64,000 nt of DNA from Bacillus sp. FJAT-29814 (lineage in GTDB: Bacteria; Bacillota; Bacilli; Bacillales; Cytobacillaceae): NCBI RefSeq assembly GCF_001510715.1, contig NZ_LMTJ01000008.1, positions 379,794 to 443,793 of the forward strand, read 5' to 3'. The position numbers and the translations under genes are program-made. Shown here in pieces: positions 25,345-33,629 of this stretch. Each line of letters starts with the position of its first letter. Position 1 is the stretch's first letter. A model generated the notes under the pieces. It worked only from the letters and a program-made list of their open reading frames with translations, was not told the DNA's origin and searched no databases.

Positions 25345-25827
25345 TTGGCAAGTATCGCCGTTTGTCCGGGAAGTTTTGATCCAATTACATATGGTCATTT
25401 GGATATTATTCGCAGAGGGGCCAAAGTGTTTGATAAGGTCTATGTTGTCGTGTTAAATAACTCATCCAAGAACCCGCTGTTTACTGTCGAAGAAAGAATT
25501 AGCCTTATACGAGAAGTGACAAAGGATTTTCCGAATGTAATGGTCGACGAGTTCTCCGGCCTGCTCGTGGATTATGCCAAGAGTGTAAATGCCACTACGA
25601 TTCTTCGTGGCCTGCGGGCTGTTTCCGACTTTGAGTACGAAATGCAAATTACATCGATGAACAGATATTTAAATGATCATGTTGAAACCTTTTTTATGAT
25701 GACCAACAATCAATATTCCTTCTTAAGCTCAAGCATTGTCAAAGAAGCAGCAAAATACAACGGAAACATCTCCGGTCTAGTACCTCCGGCAGTAGAAAAG
25801 GAACTTAAGAAAAAATACAAAGAATAG
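25345..25827 (+). CDS. coaD: Phosphopantetheine adenylyltransferase
   Basis: A 160-residue nucleotidyltransferase for the fourth step of CoA synthesis: 4'-phosphopantetheine plus ATP gives dephospho-CoA. The family motif GSFDPITYGHLDII carries the T/H-x-G-H signature at residues about 9-22. RGLRAVSDFEYEMQ and the C-terminal SSSIVKE are also present. TTG start with TAGGGGGAG about 6 nt upstream, overlapping the rsmD stop. The rsmD-coaD pair is widely conserved. Confidence 0.95.
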   Translation: MASIAVCPGSFDPITYGHLDIIRRGAKVFDKVYVVVLNNSSKNPLFTVEERISLIREVTKDFPNVMVDEFSGLLVDYAKSVNATTILRGLRAVSDFEYEMQITSMNRYLNDHVETFFMMTNNQYSFLSSSIVKEAAKYNGNISGLVPPAVEKELKKKYKE

Positions 25828-25842
25828 AAAAAGAAAGAGAAG

Positions 25843-25872
25843 AAAGAGCTAGCTATTTGCTAAGCTCTTTTT
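25843..25872. terminator. Terminator between coaD and ylbJ
   Basis: Stem AAAGAGCTAGC/GCTAAGCTCTTT with one bulged base and a 5-nt loop, then TT. It overlaps the ylbJ stop on the other strand and may serve both. Confidence 0.65.
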
Positions 25873-27082
25873 ATAGTTTGGGATTATTTTTCATTCGGAA
25901 AAACAAAATGATGACATACATCATTAAAGAAAAAATCGTGATGAGTGGCCCGATATCAATCATGTTATGGTAAAGGTCCCGTGCTCCGTCACCAAAAACT
26001 GGCAGCGCGTCCGCAGGCTGTTCCTTGTTGTTAAAACGAACATAAACAGGGTTCCATAATATCAAGGTAAACAAACCGGCAAATACACCTTGCATGATCC
26101 GGGCGAAGAAAAACGGCTTAAAGCGGATATCGGTTTGGGCCAAAATGCTTGCAACTTGGGCTTGAACACTAAAACCGTTGAATCCCAAGATCAGGCTGGT
26201 CATGACGGCCTGCTGCAGCAGGGAGGCATCGTCAACTCGGCTGATCAAATCACTTCCCAAGGTAATTTCAAAAAGCCCTGAAATGAACGGAATACTTAAC
26301 ATTTCCGGAAATGTAAATACCGATAGCAAGATCTCGATTGATTTTGCCAATGCTTCGGTGATATGTAGAAGATATAAAAGCTTATTGACTACAGAGAATA
26401 AAATGATAAACCCGCCGACCATCAATAAAGTTTGGATGGATGAACTGACCGCATCGCCCAATAGTTTGCCTATTGGCCGGTTGTCTTTTAATCTAGTTTG
26501 GTGCAGGGCAGACAATGCTTCCCTAATCTTTAAATTTTTCCCTTGTTCATCTGCTTTGTCTGGTGTTTCCTTTCCATAAAACCGCATACTAATCCCGACA
26601 CAGATATTGCCCAAGTAGTGGGCGGCAGCCAAGAGAAGTCCGAGATGGGCATTATGAAAAAAACCTACTGCTACTGCTCCGAAAATAAACAACGGATTTG
26701 AGGAGTTAGTGAAGGCAACCAGTCTTTCTGCTTCAATTTGCGTCAAGTGGCCTTCTTGTCTCATTCTGGCAGTGAATTTTGCTCCGGCAGGATATCCGGA
26801 GGCCCAGCCCATTGCCCAGACAAATCCACCTACTCCAGGCACTTTAAATAAAGGCCTCATCAACGGTTCCAGAAGAACTCCAATGAATTTGACCACACCA
26901 AATCCGATTAACATTTCCGAGACAATGAAAAACGGCAACAGGGAAGGAAAGACGATTTTCCACCACATATTAAGGCCACGAATCGAGGCTTCAAAGGATT
27001 CCTCCGGGTAAGAAACGAGGGAAAGTGCTAATATGATCCCGGTAATAGCTAAAAGAAGTGTTTTGAGCTTTGAACGAAGCAT
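25871..27082 (-). CDS. ylbJ: Sporulation integral membrane protein YlbJ
   Basis: A 403-residue membrane protein with about eight to ten helices and nucleoside-recognition (Gate) type regions, for example NMWWKIVFPSLLPFFIVSEML and WAMGWASGYPAGAKFTARM. YlbJ is a sigma-E-controlled protein needed for spore cortex formation in B. subtilis. The transported substrate, if any, is unknown. AAGGAGGGAG lies about 9 nt upstream of the ATG on the minus strand. It is divergent from ylbK. Confidence 0.92.
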   Translation of the reverse strand: MLRSKLKTLLLAITGIILALSLVSYPEESFEASIRGLNMWWKIVFPSLLPFFIVSEMLIGFGVVKFIGVLLEPLMRPLFKVPGVGGFVWAMGWASGYPAGAKFTARMRQEGHLTQIEAERLVAFTNSSNPLFIFGAVAVGFFHNAHLGLLLAAAHYLGNICVGISMRFYGKETPDKADEQGKNLKIREALSALHQTRLKDNRPIGKLLGDAVSSSIQTLLMVGGFIILFSVVNKLLYLLHITEALAKSIEILLSVFTFPEMLSIPFISGLFEITLGSDLISRVDDASLLQQAVMTSLILGFNGFSVQAQVASILAQTDIRFKPFFFARIMQGVFAGLFTLILWNPVYVRFNNKEQPADALPVFGDGARDLYHNMIDIGPLITIFSLMMYVIILFFRMKNNPKL

Positions 27083-27250
27083 GAAAGAGGCTCCCTCCTT
27101 TCTATGGGTAGGATTGGGAATTGAATCATTTCAATGTTAAAATAGGAATTATTCGTTCATTCAACCTTGTCCCTACAAAAATAAATATACTCATAGAATA
27201 TTGATTTAGACCATAAGATTGAACAACGTTTCATATGGGAGGTACTTGTA

Positions 27251-28030
27251 ATGGAGCACCCTAAAATTGGCTTGGCACTAGGAGCTGGCGGCGCACGAGG
27301 GTTCGCGCATCTGGGTGTTATCAAGGTGTTAAAGGATGCAGGGATCCCAATTGATTTAATCGCCGGAAGCAGTATGGGTGCGCTTGTCGCCAGCTTCTAC
27401 GGGGCAGGTATTGATCTTGACCGGTTATATAAATTCTCCTTGGCATTCAGAAGAAAATATTTTTTGGATTTTACCGTTCCTAAAATGGGATTTATAGCTG
27501 GAAAGAAAGTAAAAGACTTCGTTAGAATGTTTACTCATGGAAAAAACATTGAGGAATTGGATATTCCAATCGGAATTGTCGCCACTGACCTGTTGACAGG
27601 CGAAAAGGTCGTTTTTAAACAGGGCCCGATAGCGGAAGCGGTTAGAGGAAGTATTTCAATTCCAGGTATATTTGTTCCTGAAAAATATAATGGAAGACTT
27701 CTGATTGACGGCGGGGTTAGCGACCGGGTTCCAGTCTCTGTTGCCAAGGAGATGGGGGCGGATATCGTCATTGCCGTTGATGTGTCAAGAGTGAAACGGA
27801 ACGCTGAAATTACCTCAATTTACGATGTGATCATGCAAAGCATTGATATTATGCAAACAGAAGTCCTTAGTTACAGAAAAATGGCTGCCGATACTATTAT
27901 TCGGCCACCTGTTGAACAATACAGTTCGCGCTCCTTCACGAACATTGACGAAATAATCGCAATTGGAGAGGAAGAAGCAAAAAAACATTTAAAGCAAATT
28001 GAATCTGAAATTAAGATGTGGAAAGGTTGA
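27251..28030 (+). CDS. ylbK: Patatin-like phospholipase YlbK (RssA type)
   Basis: A 259-residue patatin-domain protein. The oxyanion motif GAGGARGFAHLG lies at about 12-23, the nucleophile elbow GSSMG at about 40-44, and the dyad aspartate in DGGVSDRVP near residue 156. All three catalytic elements are present, so lipid acyl hydrolase activity is likely. The natural substrate is unknown. GGGAGGT lies about 7 nt before the ATG. ylbL starts 8 bp later, so the two are one operon. Confidence 0.92.
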   Translation: MEHPKIGLALGAGGARGFAHLGVIKVLKDAGIPIDLIAGSSMGALVASFYGAGIDLDRLYKFSLAFRRKYFLDFTVPKMGFIAGKKVKDFVRMFTHGKNIEELDIPIGIVATDLLTGEKVVFKQGPIAEAVRGSISIPGIFVPEKYNGRLLIDGGVSDRVPVSVAKEMGADIVIAVDVSRVKRNAEITSIYDVIMQSIDIMQTEVLSYRKMAADTIIRPPVEQYSSRSFTNIDEIIAIGEEEAKKHLKQIESEIKMWKG

Positions 28031-28037
28031 CCTCACA

Positions 28038-29066
28038 ATGCGCAAAAAACTACTAATCAGCTTCGCAGTGCTGCTTGCTTTTCTGCTTATAGGGGGGATG
28101 TATTATACCTTGCCGTACTACGTGTCGAAACCTGGAATGGCTAAGGAGCTCGCACCCATTATCAAGGTGGAAAATGGCTATCGGGAAAACGGGAATTTTA
28201 TGCTGACAACTATAAGAATGGGCAAAGCCAACATTTATTCTTATTTGGAGGCAAAACTGAGAAAGTATGATGAAATCTACCCCCAGCATATGATATTGAG
28301 TACAAAGGAAACAGAAGAAGAGTACAATGTGAGGCAACTTCATTTAATGGCGGCATCAAAGCTGAATGCCATCGAAGTGGCTTATCGAAAAGCTGGGTTG
28401 CCGGTAAGCTATGATTATAAAGGAATCTATGTGATGCAGGTAATGGACAGCATGCCTGCCGCCGGTAAACTAAAGCCTGGTGATCGTGTTTTTAAAGTAG
28501 ATGGTCAAACATTCCCTTCTTCTAAGGAATTTATTGATTATGTCGGCAGTAAGCAAGCCGGTGAAAAGGTTAGCTTAACCTATTCAAGAAATGATGAAGA
28601 GGATACAATCACCCTCGCTTTACAACCTTTTAAGGACGATCCTCAAAGGGTGGGAATCGGAATTTCCCTCGTCGATGATAAAGAAATCGTCGTTGACCCG
28701 GAAGTAACCATCAAGACGGACGATATTGGCGGTCCCTCAGCAGGCCTGATGTTTTCTTTGGAAATTTATAATCAATTAACAAAAGAGGATTTCACTAGGG
28801 GCTACCAAATTGCAGGAACAGGAACAATTGACCCTGATGGAACAGTAGGGCCGATTGGTGGGATTGAGCAGAAAATTGTTGCCGCTGATCAGGCGGGTGC
28901 CGATATTTTTCTTGCACCTAATGAAAAGGGGGCAAAGAATTCAAATTACCGGGCTGCAGTTAAAACAGGGCGCAATATAAATACCAAAATGAAAATCATC
29001 CCGATTGACTCCTTTGATGAAGCTGTCAGCTATCTCGAAAAATTGCCCATGAAAAAAGACAGGTGA
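28038..29066 (+). CDS. ylbL: Membrane-anchored PDZ-Lon serine protease YlbL
   Basis: A 342-residue protein: N-terminal membrane anchor (about 5-27), PDZ domain (about 125-200) with VMDSMPAAGKLKPGDRVFKVDG, and C-terminal Lon-type protease domain. The catalytic serine is in GGPSAGLM and the lysine lies in the FLAPNEKGAKN region. In B. subtilis, YlbL (DdcP) together with CtpA degrades the SOS division inhibitor YneA and so ends the checkpoint. The ATG at 28038 is preferred over 27999, which lies deep in ylbK. GAAAGG is 11 nt upstream. Confidence 0.92.
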   Translation: MRKKLLISFAVLLAFLLIGGMYYTLPYYVSKPGMAKELAPIIKVENGYRENGNFMLTTIRMGKANIYSYLEAKLRKYDEIYPQHMILSTKETEEEYNVRQLHLMAASKLNAIEVAYRKAGLPVSYDYKGIYVMQVMDSMPAAGKLKPGDRVFKVDGQTFPSSKEFIDYVGSKQAGEKVSLTYSRNDEEDTITLALQPFKDDPQRVGIGISLVDDKEIVVDPEVTIKTDDIGGPSAGLMFSLEIYNQLTKEDFTRGYQIAGTGTIDPDGTVGPIGGIEQKIVAADQAGADIFLAPNEKGAKNSNYRAAVKTGRNINTKMKIIPIDSFDEAVSYLEKLPMKKDR

Positions 29067-29087
29067 TAAGGTATCATCTGTCTTTTT
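29053..29087. terminator. Bidirectional terminator between ylbL and tmcAL
   Basis: Stem AAAAAGACAGGTGATA/TATCATCTGTCTTTTT with one G-U pair and a 3-nt loop. It overlaps the ends of both convergent genes. Confidence 0.8.
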
Positions 29088-30300
29088 CTGCTAAATAAAT
29101 GGGTGGATGACTGTACTCCTGCTGGAGCAAATTTTTTGTTTGAGCAAAAGGAATGGCCATGTTATAAATTCGGGTCGCTTTTACATCAAGCAGGATGTCT
29201 TCTTGCTTGTACGCGGATAATTTTGAAACGAGTGGCAACCCTAAAAGTTTTTTTTGCCTATTTAAGTACTCTTTTCCGGCAGTAGACATGCCTAGCAGAC
29301 GCAGATACGAAGCTTTGTCAGAGAACCTTGTCATTTCCGTTTTGGTGGCGTTGGTAAGAATATGAACACATACTCTTTGCAGTCTCGTCCATGTATATCG
29401 TTTTGTCTTAAGCTTTTCCATGAACTCTAGAAAGCTTGAAGCTTCCAATGCGGCCGCGATTAACCTGTTTTCCAGCCCTTCTTCTACCTCGTAAATTTCC
29501 CTTAATTGTTCGGGAGTGGTTTGGAGAAGACGGTATTGCAAAAAACGCCAGTAATTTTCCCAGCGATGAAACAAGCCATATTGGTGATAATATTCATTCA
29601 AAAGCTGCTTGGTCTGTGGGGGGACATATTGGCCAACATCAACATCGTGTTTTTCGCTCGAGAAAATGGCTTTTCTAATGCTTGTCGCACTAGCAATCGT
29701 TTCGGATGCAAAGTGCTCATCGTGATAATTTGCATTTTTCCTGGTAATTGTTAAAGGTGTAATCGAACTATTCTGATCCAGTATGGCCTTTATGTAGTGA
29801 AAACCCAGAATGTTATTGGGCTTTGCTAAATCCAGAAACTGTCCTGAACTTGGCAATTGGTGAAAGGCAAGGGAAGCTGCCTTTGGATAACTGACACCAG
29901 TGTCAATAAGCCTCTTAATGTTATCGTTATATGTTTTCTGTTGTGTTTGAAGAAAGTGTATCGTTTTGAAGAAACTGTCGATTTCCCCGCTTTCACTGCC
30001 AAAGCATAGAAAATCGCAGCCTACCGCTGTTAACATAGAGACTGCACCGTTAGCAAAATTTTGCGCATGCTGGACAGCGAAGCCATATGGCAGTTCAAAG
30101 ACAAGATCGGCTCCATTCATTAAGGCCATCCTTGTTCTATACCATTTTGATACAAGGGCTGGTTCCCCTCGCTGCAAAAAATTTCCGCTCATTGCCGCAA
30201 TGACAATATCGGCTTTCGATGCCTCTTTTGAAGCACGCAAATGAAAGGCATGTCCATTATGAAATGGATTGTATTCGACAATAACTCCAACAGCTTTCAT
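29074..30300 (-). CDS. tmcAL: tRNA(Met) cytidine acetate ligase TmcAL (YlbM)
   Basis: A 408-residue enzyme of the nucleotidyltransferase superfamily. The N-terminal motif VEYNPFHNGHAFHL carries the HxGH-type ATP site. SGNFLQRGEPALVSKW and the C-terminal helical domain are typical. In B. subtilis TmcAL uses ATP and acetate to make N4-acetylcytidine at the elongator tRNA-Met anticodon. AAGGAGAGAG precedes the ATG by a few bases on the minus strand. It is divergent from the ylbN-rpmF operon. Confidence 0.92.
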   Translation of the reverse strand: MKAVGVIVEYNPFHNGHAFHLRASKEASKADIVIAAMSGNFLQRGEPALVSKWYRTRMALMNGADLVFELPYGFAVQHAQNFANGAVSMLTAVGCDFLCFGSESGEIDSFFKTIHFLQTQQKTYNDNIKRLIDTGVSYPKAASLAFHQLPSSGQFLDLAKPNNILGFHYIKAILDQNSSITPLTITRKNANYHDEHFASETIASATSIRKAIFSSEKHDVDVGQYVPPQTKQLLNEYYHQYGLFHRWENYWRFLQYRLLQTTPEQLREIYEVEEGLENRLIAAALEASSFLEFMEKLKTKRYTWTRLQRVCVHILTNATKTEMTRFSDKASYLRLLGMSTAGKEYLNRQKKLLGLPLVSKLSAYKQEDILLDVKATRIYNMAIPFAQTKNLLQQEYSHPPIYLAEKDR

Positions 30301-30477
30301 TTCTCTCTCCTTTTAGACAATGATTATTACCATTATAGCAAAATTATGAAGAATCCAACCTGATTATATGGTATGATAGTAAGGATGTTTTGAAATGACT
30401 ATTATGGATACACTAGTATGGTAAAACTTTTATTTCATTCATTAAAAATTCACCCTGTTGGGTGTAAAGAAAAAATA

Positions 30478-30506
30478 TTGACAAAAATATTATCGAAGGC
30501 TATAAT
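30478..30506 (+). promoter_or_regulatory. Perfect consensus sigma-A promoter of ylbN-rpmF
   Basis: TTGACA (30478-30483), a 17-bp spacer, then TATAAT (30501-30506), 28 bp before the ylbN start. All twelve bases match, as fits a ribosomal protein operon. Confidence 0.9.
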
Positions 30507-30533
30507 TACTTTTGTTGCCTTGGGGTGATTCAT

Positions 30534-31061
30534 TTGAAATGGACATTAACTCAATTACAAAAATATCGAAACAAGGATTTTAACATCAACGAAACCGTTC
30601 GGTTTGATGAAATCAAACAGGATGATCCGACCATCCGTGAAGTATCGCCAATGCAGATTAGCGGTCGCGGAGATATTGGTTCAACCAGGATTACCTTTCA
30701 CTTAAATATCGAAGGTTATTTGATTCTCCCTTGTTCTCGGACATTAGTAGATGTGAAGTATCCAATTAATGTCGAAACAACTGAAACATTCCTTTTGCAA
30801 GATTCGATTTACCAAGCGGAGGAGGAAGCGCATCAGGTAAAAGGCGATGTCATTGATTTAAGCCCAATTATTCGCGAGATTATTTTACTTGAGATTCCAA
30901 TGCAGGTTTTTTGCGACGATTTCGATGCTGAAGATGCAGCACCGCAATCAGGCAAGGATTGGGAAGTTGTACAGGAAGAGGCAGTGTCCGATAAAGTTGA
31001 TCCAAGACTTGCGGGGCTTGCCAAGTTTTTTGACAAAGACAATTCATCTTCCGAATCATAA
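30534..31061 (+). CDS. ylbN: YceD family protein YlbN (DUF177)
   Basis: A 175-residue protein of the YceD/DUF177 family, starting MKWTLTQLQKYRNKDFNIN as is usual for Bacillus. The family lies before rpmF in most bacteria and is linked to 23S rRNA or ribosome maturation, without a known reaction. The tail is acidic, ending in VDPRLAGLAKFF and a Ser-rich end. The TTG at 30534 has GGGGTGAT 6 nt upstream; a GTG at 30525 overlaps that site and is less likely. Confidence 0.9.
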   Translation: MKWTLTQLQKYRNKDFNINETVRFDEIKQDDPTIREVSPMQISGRGDIGSTRITFHLNIEGYLILPCSRTLVDVKYPINVETTETFLLQDSIYQAEEEAHQVKGDVIDLSPIIREIILLEIPMQVFCDDFDAEDAAPQSGKDWEVVQEEAVSDKVDPRLAGLAKFFDKDNSSSES

Positions 31062-31151
31062 TCGGAAATTACAAGAAACCAAAGTAAAGAACTGTCTGAC
31101 TTTTGGCGCGGACTTGCGCGTCTTTGCTTTTCTTATAAGGAGGTGGGAAGA

Positions 31152-31325
31152 ATGGCTGTACCTTTTAGAAGAACTTCTAAAACTGCAAAAAGAAAGCGTC
31201 GTACTCATTTTAAGTTAAACGTTCCTGGTATGGTAGCATGCCCAAACTGTGGTGAAATGAAATTGGCTCACCGCGTATGTAAAGCTTGTGGAACATACAA
31301 AGGAAAAGACGTAGTGAACGACTAA
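31152..31325 (+). CDS. rpmF: 50S ribosomal protein L32 (zinc-binding form)
   Basis: A 57-residue ribosomal protein with basic N-terminus AVPFRRTSKTAKRKRRTH and a zinc ribbon with four cysteines, CPNC and CKAC. This is the zinc-dependent form rather than the cysteine-free paralogue some bacteria use in zinc shortage. AAGGAGGTGGG, a near-perfect ribosome site, lies 5-6 nt before the ATG. The ylbN-rpmF operon ends in the terminator at 31339. Confidence 0.97.
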   Translation: MAVPFRRTSKTAKRKRRTHFKLNVPGMVACPNCGEMKLAHRVCKACGTYKGKDVVND

Positions 31326-31338
31326 TAACTACTTAGAT

Positions 31339-31373
31339 AAAGCACAAGGAGCTAGAAAGCCCTTGTGCTTTTG
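31339..31373 (+). terminator. Terminator after rpmF
   Basis: An 11-bp perfect stem AAAGCACAAGG/CCTTGTGCTTT with an 11-nt loop, then TTG TCATTTT. Confidence 0.8.
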
Positions 31374-31417
31374 TCATTTTAGCCATACATAAATCAATTG
31401 ATTAAGGGGGATGCAGG

Positions 31418-32185
31418 ATGTCATTTTCGCTTGAGTTCCGGGATAAAGGATATATGCTTTTTACAATCAAAAGAAATGAAAAGCGCAATGCCATTAATTA
31501 TGATGTAATGGAAGGCTTGACGGAGGCAATTGAGAAATCCCGGCAATTCGGGGTAAAGGCGCTGGTAATAATCGGCGAGGGTGACCGTGCATTTTGCTCA
31601 GGCGGGGACTTGTCGGTTTTTCACCTTCTTCATACAAAGGAAGATGCATACCCGATGCTGTCAAAAATGGCTGGCATTCTTTATTCGCTAGTAACCCTGC
31701 CGCTACCAACTATTGCTTTGCTAAATGGTACAGCCATAGGCGGTGGGTGTGAACTTGCGGCAGCATGTGATTTTCGGTTGGCGAAAAAAGGAATTAAAGC
31801 AGGTTTTGTTCAAGGGAGACAGGCGATTACCACAGGGTGGGGCGGAGGTACAATATTAGCAGAGAAATTGGCCCCGGCTTTTGCGATGAAGCTATTAATG
31901 GATGCCGAACAGCATCCTGCTGAAGTTTTACAACAAGGGGGATTCATTGACGCTATCTACACCGGAGATCCTCTGGCAGAATGTGAAGCCTTCATGGATA
32001 AAATCCTCATGAAGGAGGCTGGCGTTTTACATGCCTATAAAAACATCTGGACAAGGAAATGGCATGATTCCAACCTCCGTGAAAGAATGGAAGAAGAAGT
32101 GAGAAATTGCGCTTTATTGTGGGAAAGTGAAGCCCATCATGAACACGTTAATAAATTCCTTAAGAAAACGGGCAATAAACAGTAA
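31418..32185 (+). CDS. Enoyl-CoA hydratase/isomerase family protein
   Basis: A 255-residue crotonase-fold protein. The oxyanion-hole parts are visible as FCSGGDLS near residue 62 and NGTAIGGGCELAAACDFRLA near 100. The usual second catalytic glutamate position is not clear in the segment GFVQGRQAITTGWGGG, so hydratase activity is not certain. Such proteins act on short acyl-CoA thioesters. AAGGGGGATGCAGG precedes the ATG. I do not recall it at this place in B. subtilis. The carboxylase operon 1.4 kb downstream could share its pathway. Confidence 0.85.
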   Translation: MSFSLEFRDKGYMLFTIKRNEKRNAINYDVMEGLTEAIEKSRQFGVKALVIIGEGDRAFCSGGDLSVFHLLHTKEDAYPMLSKMAGILYSLVTLPLPTIALLNGTAIGGGCELAAACDFRLAKKGIKAGFVQGRQAITTGWGGGTILAEKLAPAFAMKLLMDAEQHPAEVLQQGGFIDAIYTGDPLAECEAFMDKILMKEAGVLHAYKNIWTRKWHDSNLRERMEEEVRNCALLWESEAHHEHVNKFLKKTGNKQ

Positions 32186-32261
32186 AAGACCGCTCTTGTC
32201 CAAGTCTATCTTTTCTAGTAGATGCATATGTATTATAAAAACACTACTAGGAGGGAATAAA

Positions 32262-32891
32262 ATGTCACCAACCCGGCAAGATGCCTGGACCCAAGATGAG
32301 GATTTGTTGCTTGCGGAAGTGATTTTACGGCACATTCGTGAAGGCGGAACCCAGTTGCAGGCCTTTGAAGAAGTAGGAAAACAATTATCAAGGACACCTG
32401 CTGCCTGCGGTTTTCGCTGGAACTCGTATGTAAGGAAGCAGTATAAATCAGGAATTGAACTTGCCAAGAAGCAGAGAAAAGAATTAAAGAAGCAGCCAGT
32501 GTCCTTTGAAGAAGCCAAGCAACCGGAAATAGACAACGTGATAACCGAACCAAGCCAGCACAATCCGGAGCAGGAAACCACGCTTACGTTTCCCGAGGTG
32601 ATGAAGTATTTGGAAGATATATATCAAAGGGCAGAGCAACATAAGAGCATCGAGGCGGACAGGAATGGGTCGCTTGAAAGAATTAAAGAACTAGAAAAAC
32701 AAACATACTACTTGGCCGCAGAAAATGAAAGACTTGCAACGAGTCTAAAATCAGTTGAGGAGGACTATCGCTCCTTATTGGAAATCATGGAAAAGGCCCG
32801 TAAAATGGTTGTCCTAAAGGAAGAGGACCGCCAGCAAAAGGTGAAATTCCAGATGGATAAGAACGGCAATCTTGAAAGAGTGGAAAAATAG
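32262..32891 (+). CDS. ylbO: RsfA family sporulation transcription regulator YlbO
   Basis: A 209-residue protein with an N-terminal Myb/SANT-like DNA-binding domain (about 1-60: WTQDEDLLLAEVILRHIREG, then GRTPAACGFRWNSYV-type sequence) and a long C-terminal coiled coil (about 120-200). This is the layout of RsfA and YlbO, forespore or mother cell regulators in B. subtilis. The ATG at 32262 has TAGGAGGG 6 nt upstream; the upstream extension into the preceding gene is not used. I see no safe sporulation promoter. A bidirectional terminator follows. Confidence 0.88.
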   Translation: MSPTRQDAWTQDEDLLLAEVILRHIREGGTQLQAFEEVGKQLSRTPAACGFRWNSYVRKQYKSGIELAKKQRKELKKQPVSFEEAKQPEIDNVITEPSQHNPEQETTLTFPEVMKYLEDIYQRAEQHKSIEADRNGSLERIKELEKQTYYLAAENERLATSLKSVEEDYRSLLEIMEKARKMVVLKEEDRQQKVKFQMDKNGNLERVEK

Positions 32892-32923
32892 AAAAAAGCG
32901 GACATCATCTGTCCGCTTTTTTT
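32892..32923. terminator. Bidirectional terminator between ylbO and ylbP
   Basis: Stem AAAAAAGCGGACA/TGTCCGCTTTTTT with a 5-nt loop; A-run and T-run on opposite sides. Confidence 0.88.
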
Positions 32924-32932
32924 CATTATTGT

Positions 32933-33406
32933 CTAGCTGTGCTGTGCCTCGACGCCTTCTGGATACCAGACCAGCGGGTTTTCGCCCCGGTCACGTTCCA
33001 TATCATAATCCACGCTTGTAAAGCCCATTCTTTCCCAGAAATCACGGGATTGGACTCTTGGGTTCGTCTTTATTGGCAAGCCAAAGCTTTTGGCAAATTC
33101 AACGAGCTGTTTTCCATAGCCGCGCCCTTGATAATCAGGTAGAACCTCTAGCTTCCATATCTCCACATAATTCTGCGGCGGATAAAAATAGCGGTCGAAT
33201 TTGGCGTCAATTTGATAAAGGCTCATTCTCGCAACCAGCTTATCTCCGAAATAAATCCCATAGAAAGGAGAATCAATGTCATTATCGACCATGTTGGCTT
33301 CAAGATCTTCCACCATCGAAAGTTCCTGAAGTCCATATTCTTTAAACTTTTTAAATTCTTCAAGAGTCTTAAAGTTAATTTTTAATTTCTCCACTTTTGT
33401 CCCCAT
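32933..33406 (-). CDS. ylbP: GNAT family N-acetyltransferase YlbP
   Basis: A 157-residue acetyltransferase with the acetyl-CoA binding segment VLPDYQGRGYGKQLVEFAK near 90-108 and the later RDFWERMGF strand-helix pair. The acceptor substrate is unknown. AGGAGG lies 7-8 nt upstream of the ATG on the minus strand. Position and sequence match ylbP of B. subtilis. Confidence 0.9.
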   Translation of the reverse strand: MGTKVEKLKINFKTLEEFKKFKEYGLQELSMVEDLEANMVDNDIDSPFYGIYFGDKLVARMSLYQIDAKFDRYFYPPQNYVEIWKLEVLPDYQGRGYGKQLVEFAKSFGLPIKTNPRVQSRDFWERMGFTSVDYDMERDRGENPLVWYPEGVEAQHS

Positions 33407-33547
33407 CTGTCTGCCTCCTGAAATCGTAAATTATTATCGTCTAAAACCTTCTTTTCAAGAATAACATGGAATGAATAATTTTTAGATTATTCAAATGAAT
33501 TACTTTCATTATATATCATAATAACAAAAATTTCTCCAAAGAAACAC

Positions 33548-33561
33548 CGGAAGCGTTTTCA
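33548..33561 (+). promoter_or_regulatory. Candidate cre site (CcpA) before the acyl-CoA carboxylase operon
   Basis: CGGAAGCGTTTTCA matches the cre pattern TGWAARCGYTWNCW at 12 of 14 positions, failing only at the first T and the third base. It lies 69 bp before the carboxylase start in a 223-bp gap that also holds the ylbP promoter. CcpA repression would fit a catabolic carboxylase. No clean -35/-10 pair is visible nearby. Confidence 0.45.
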
Positions 33562-33629
33562 AAATTTGCAGGAAATTACCGGAACGATGTAGAAAGATAA
33601 TAATTGGATGAAACAAAGGGGGTAAAAAA

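Noticed and set aside
32114..32581. 155-codon minus-strand frame across the 3' end of the crotonase gene and ylbO
   Set aside because: Antisense to two supported genes and without a recognisable domain.
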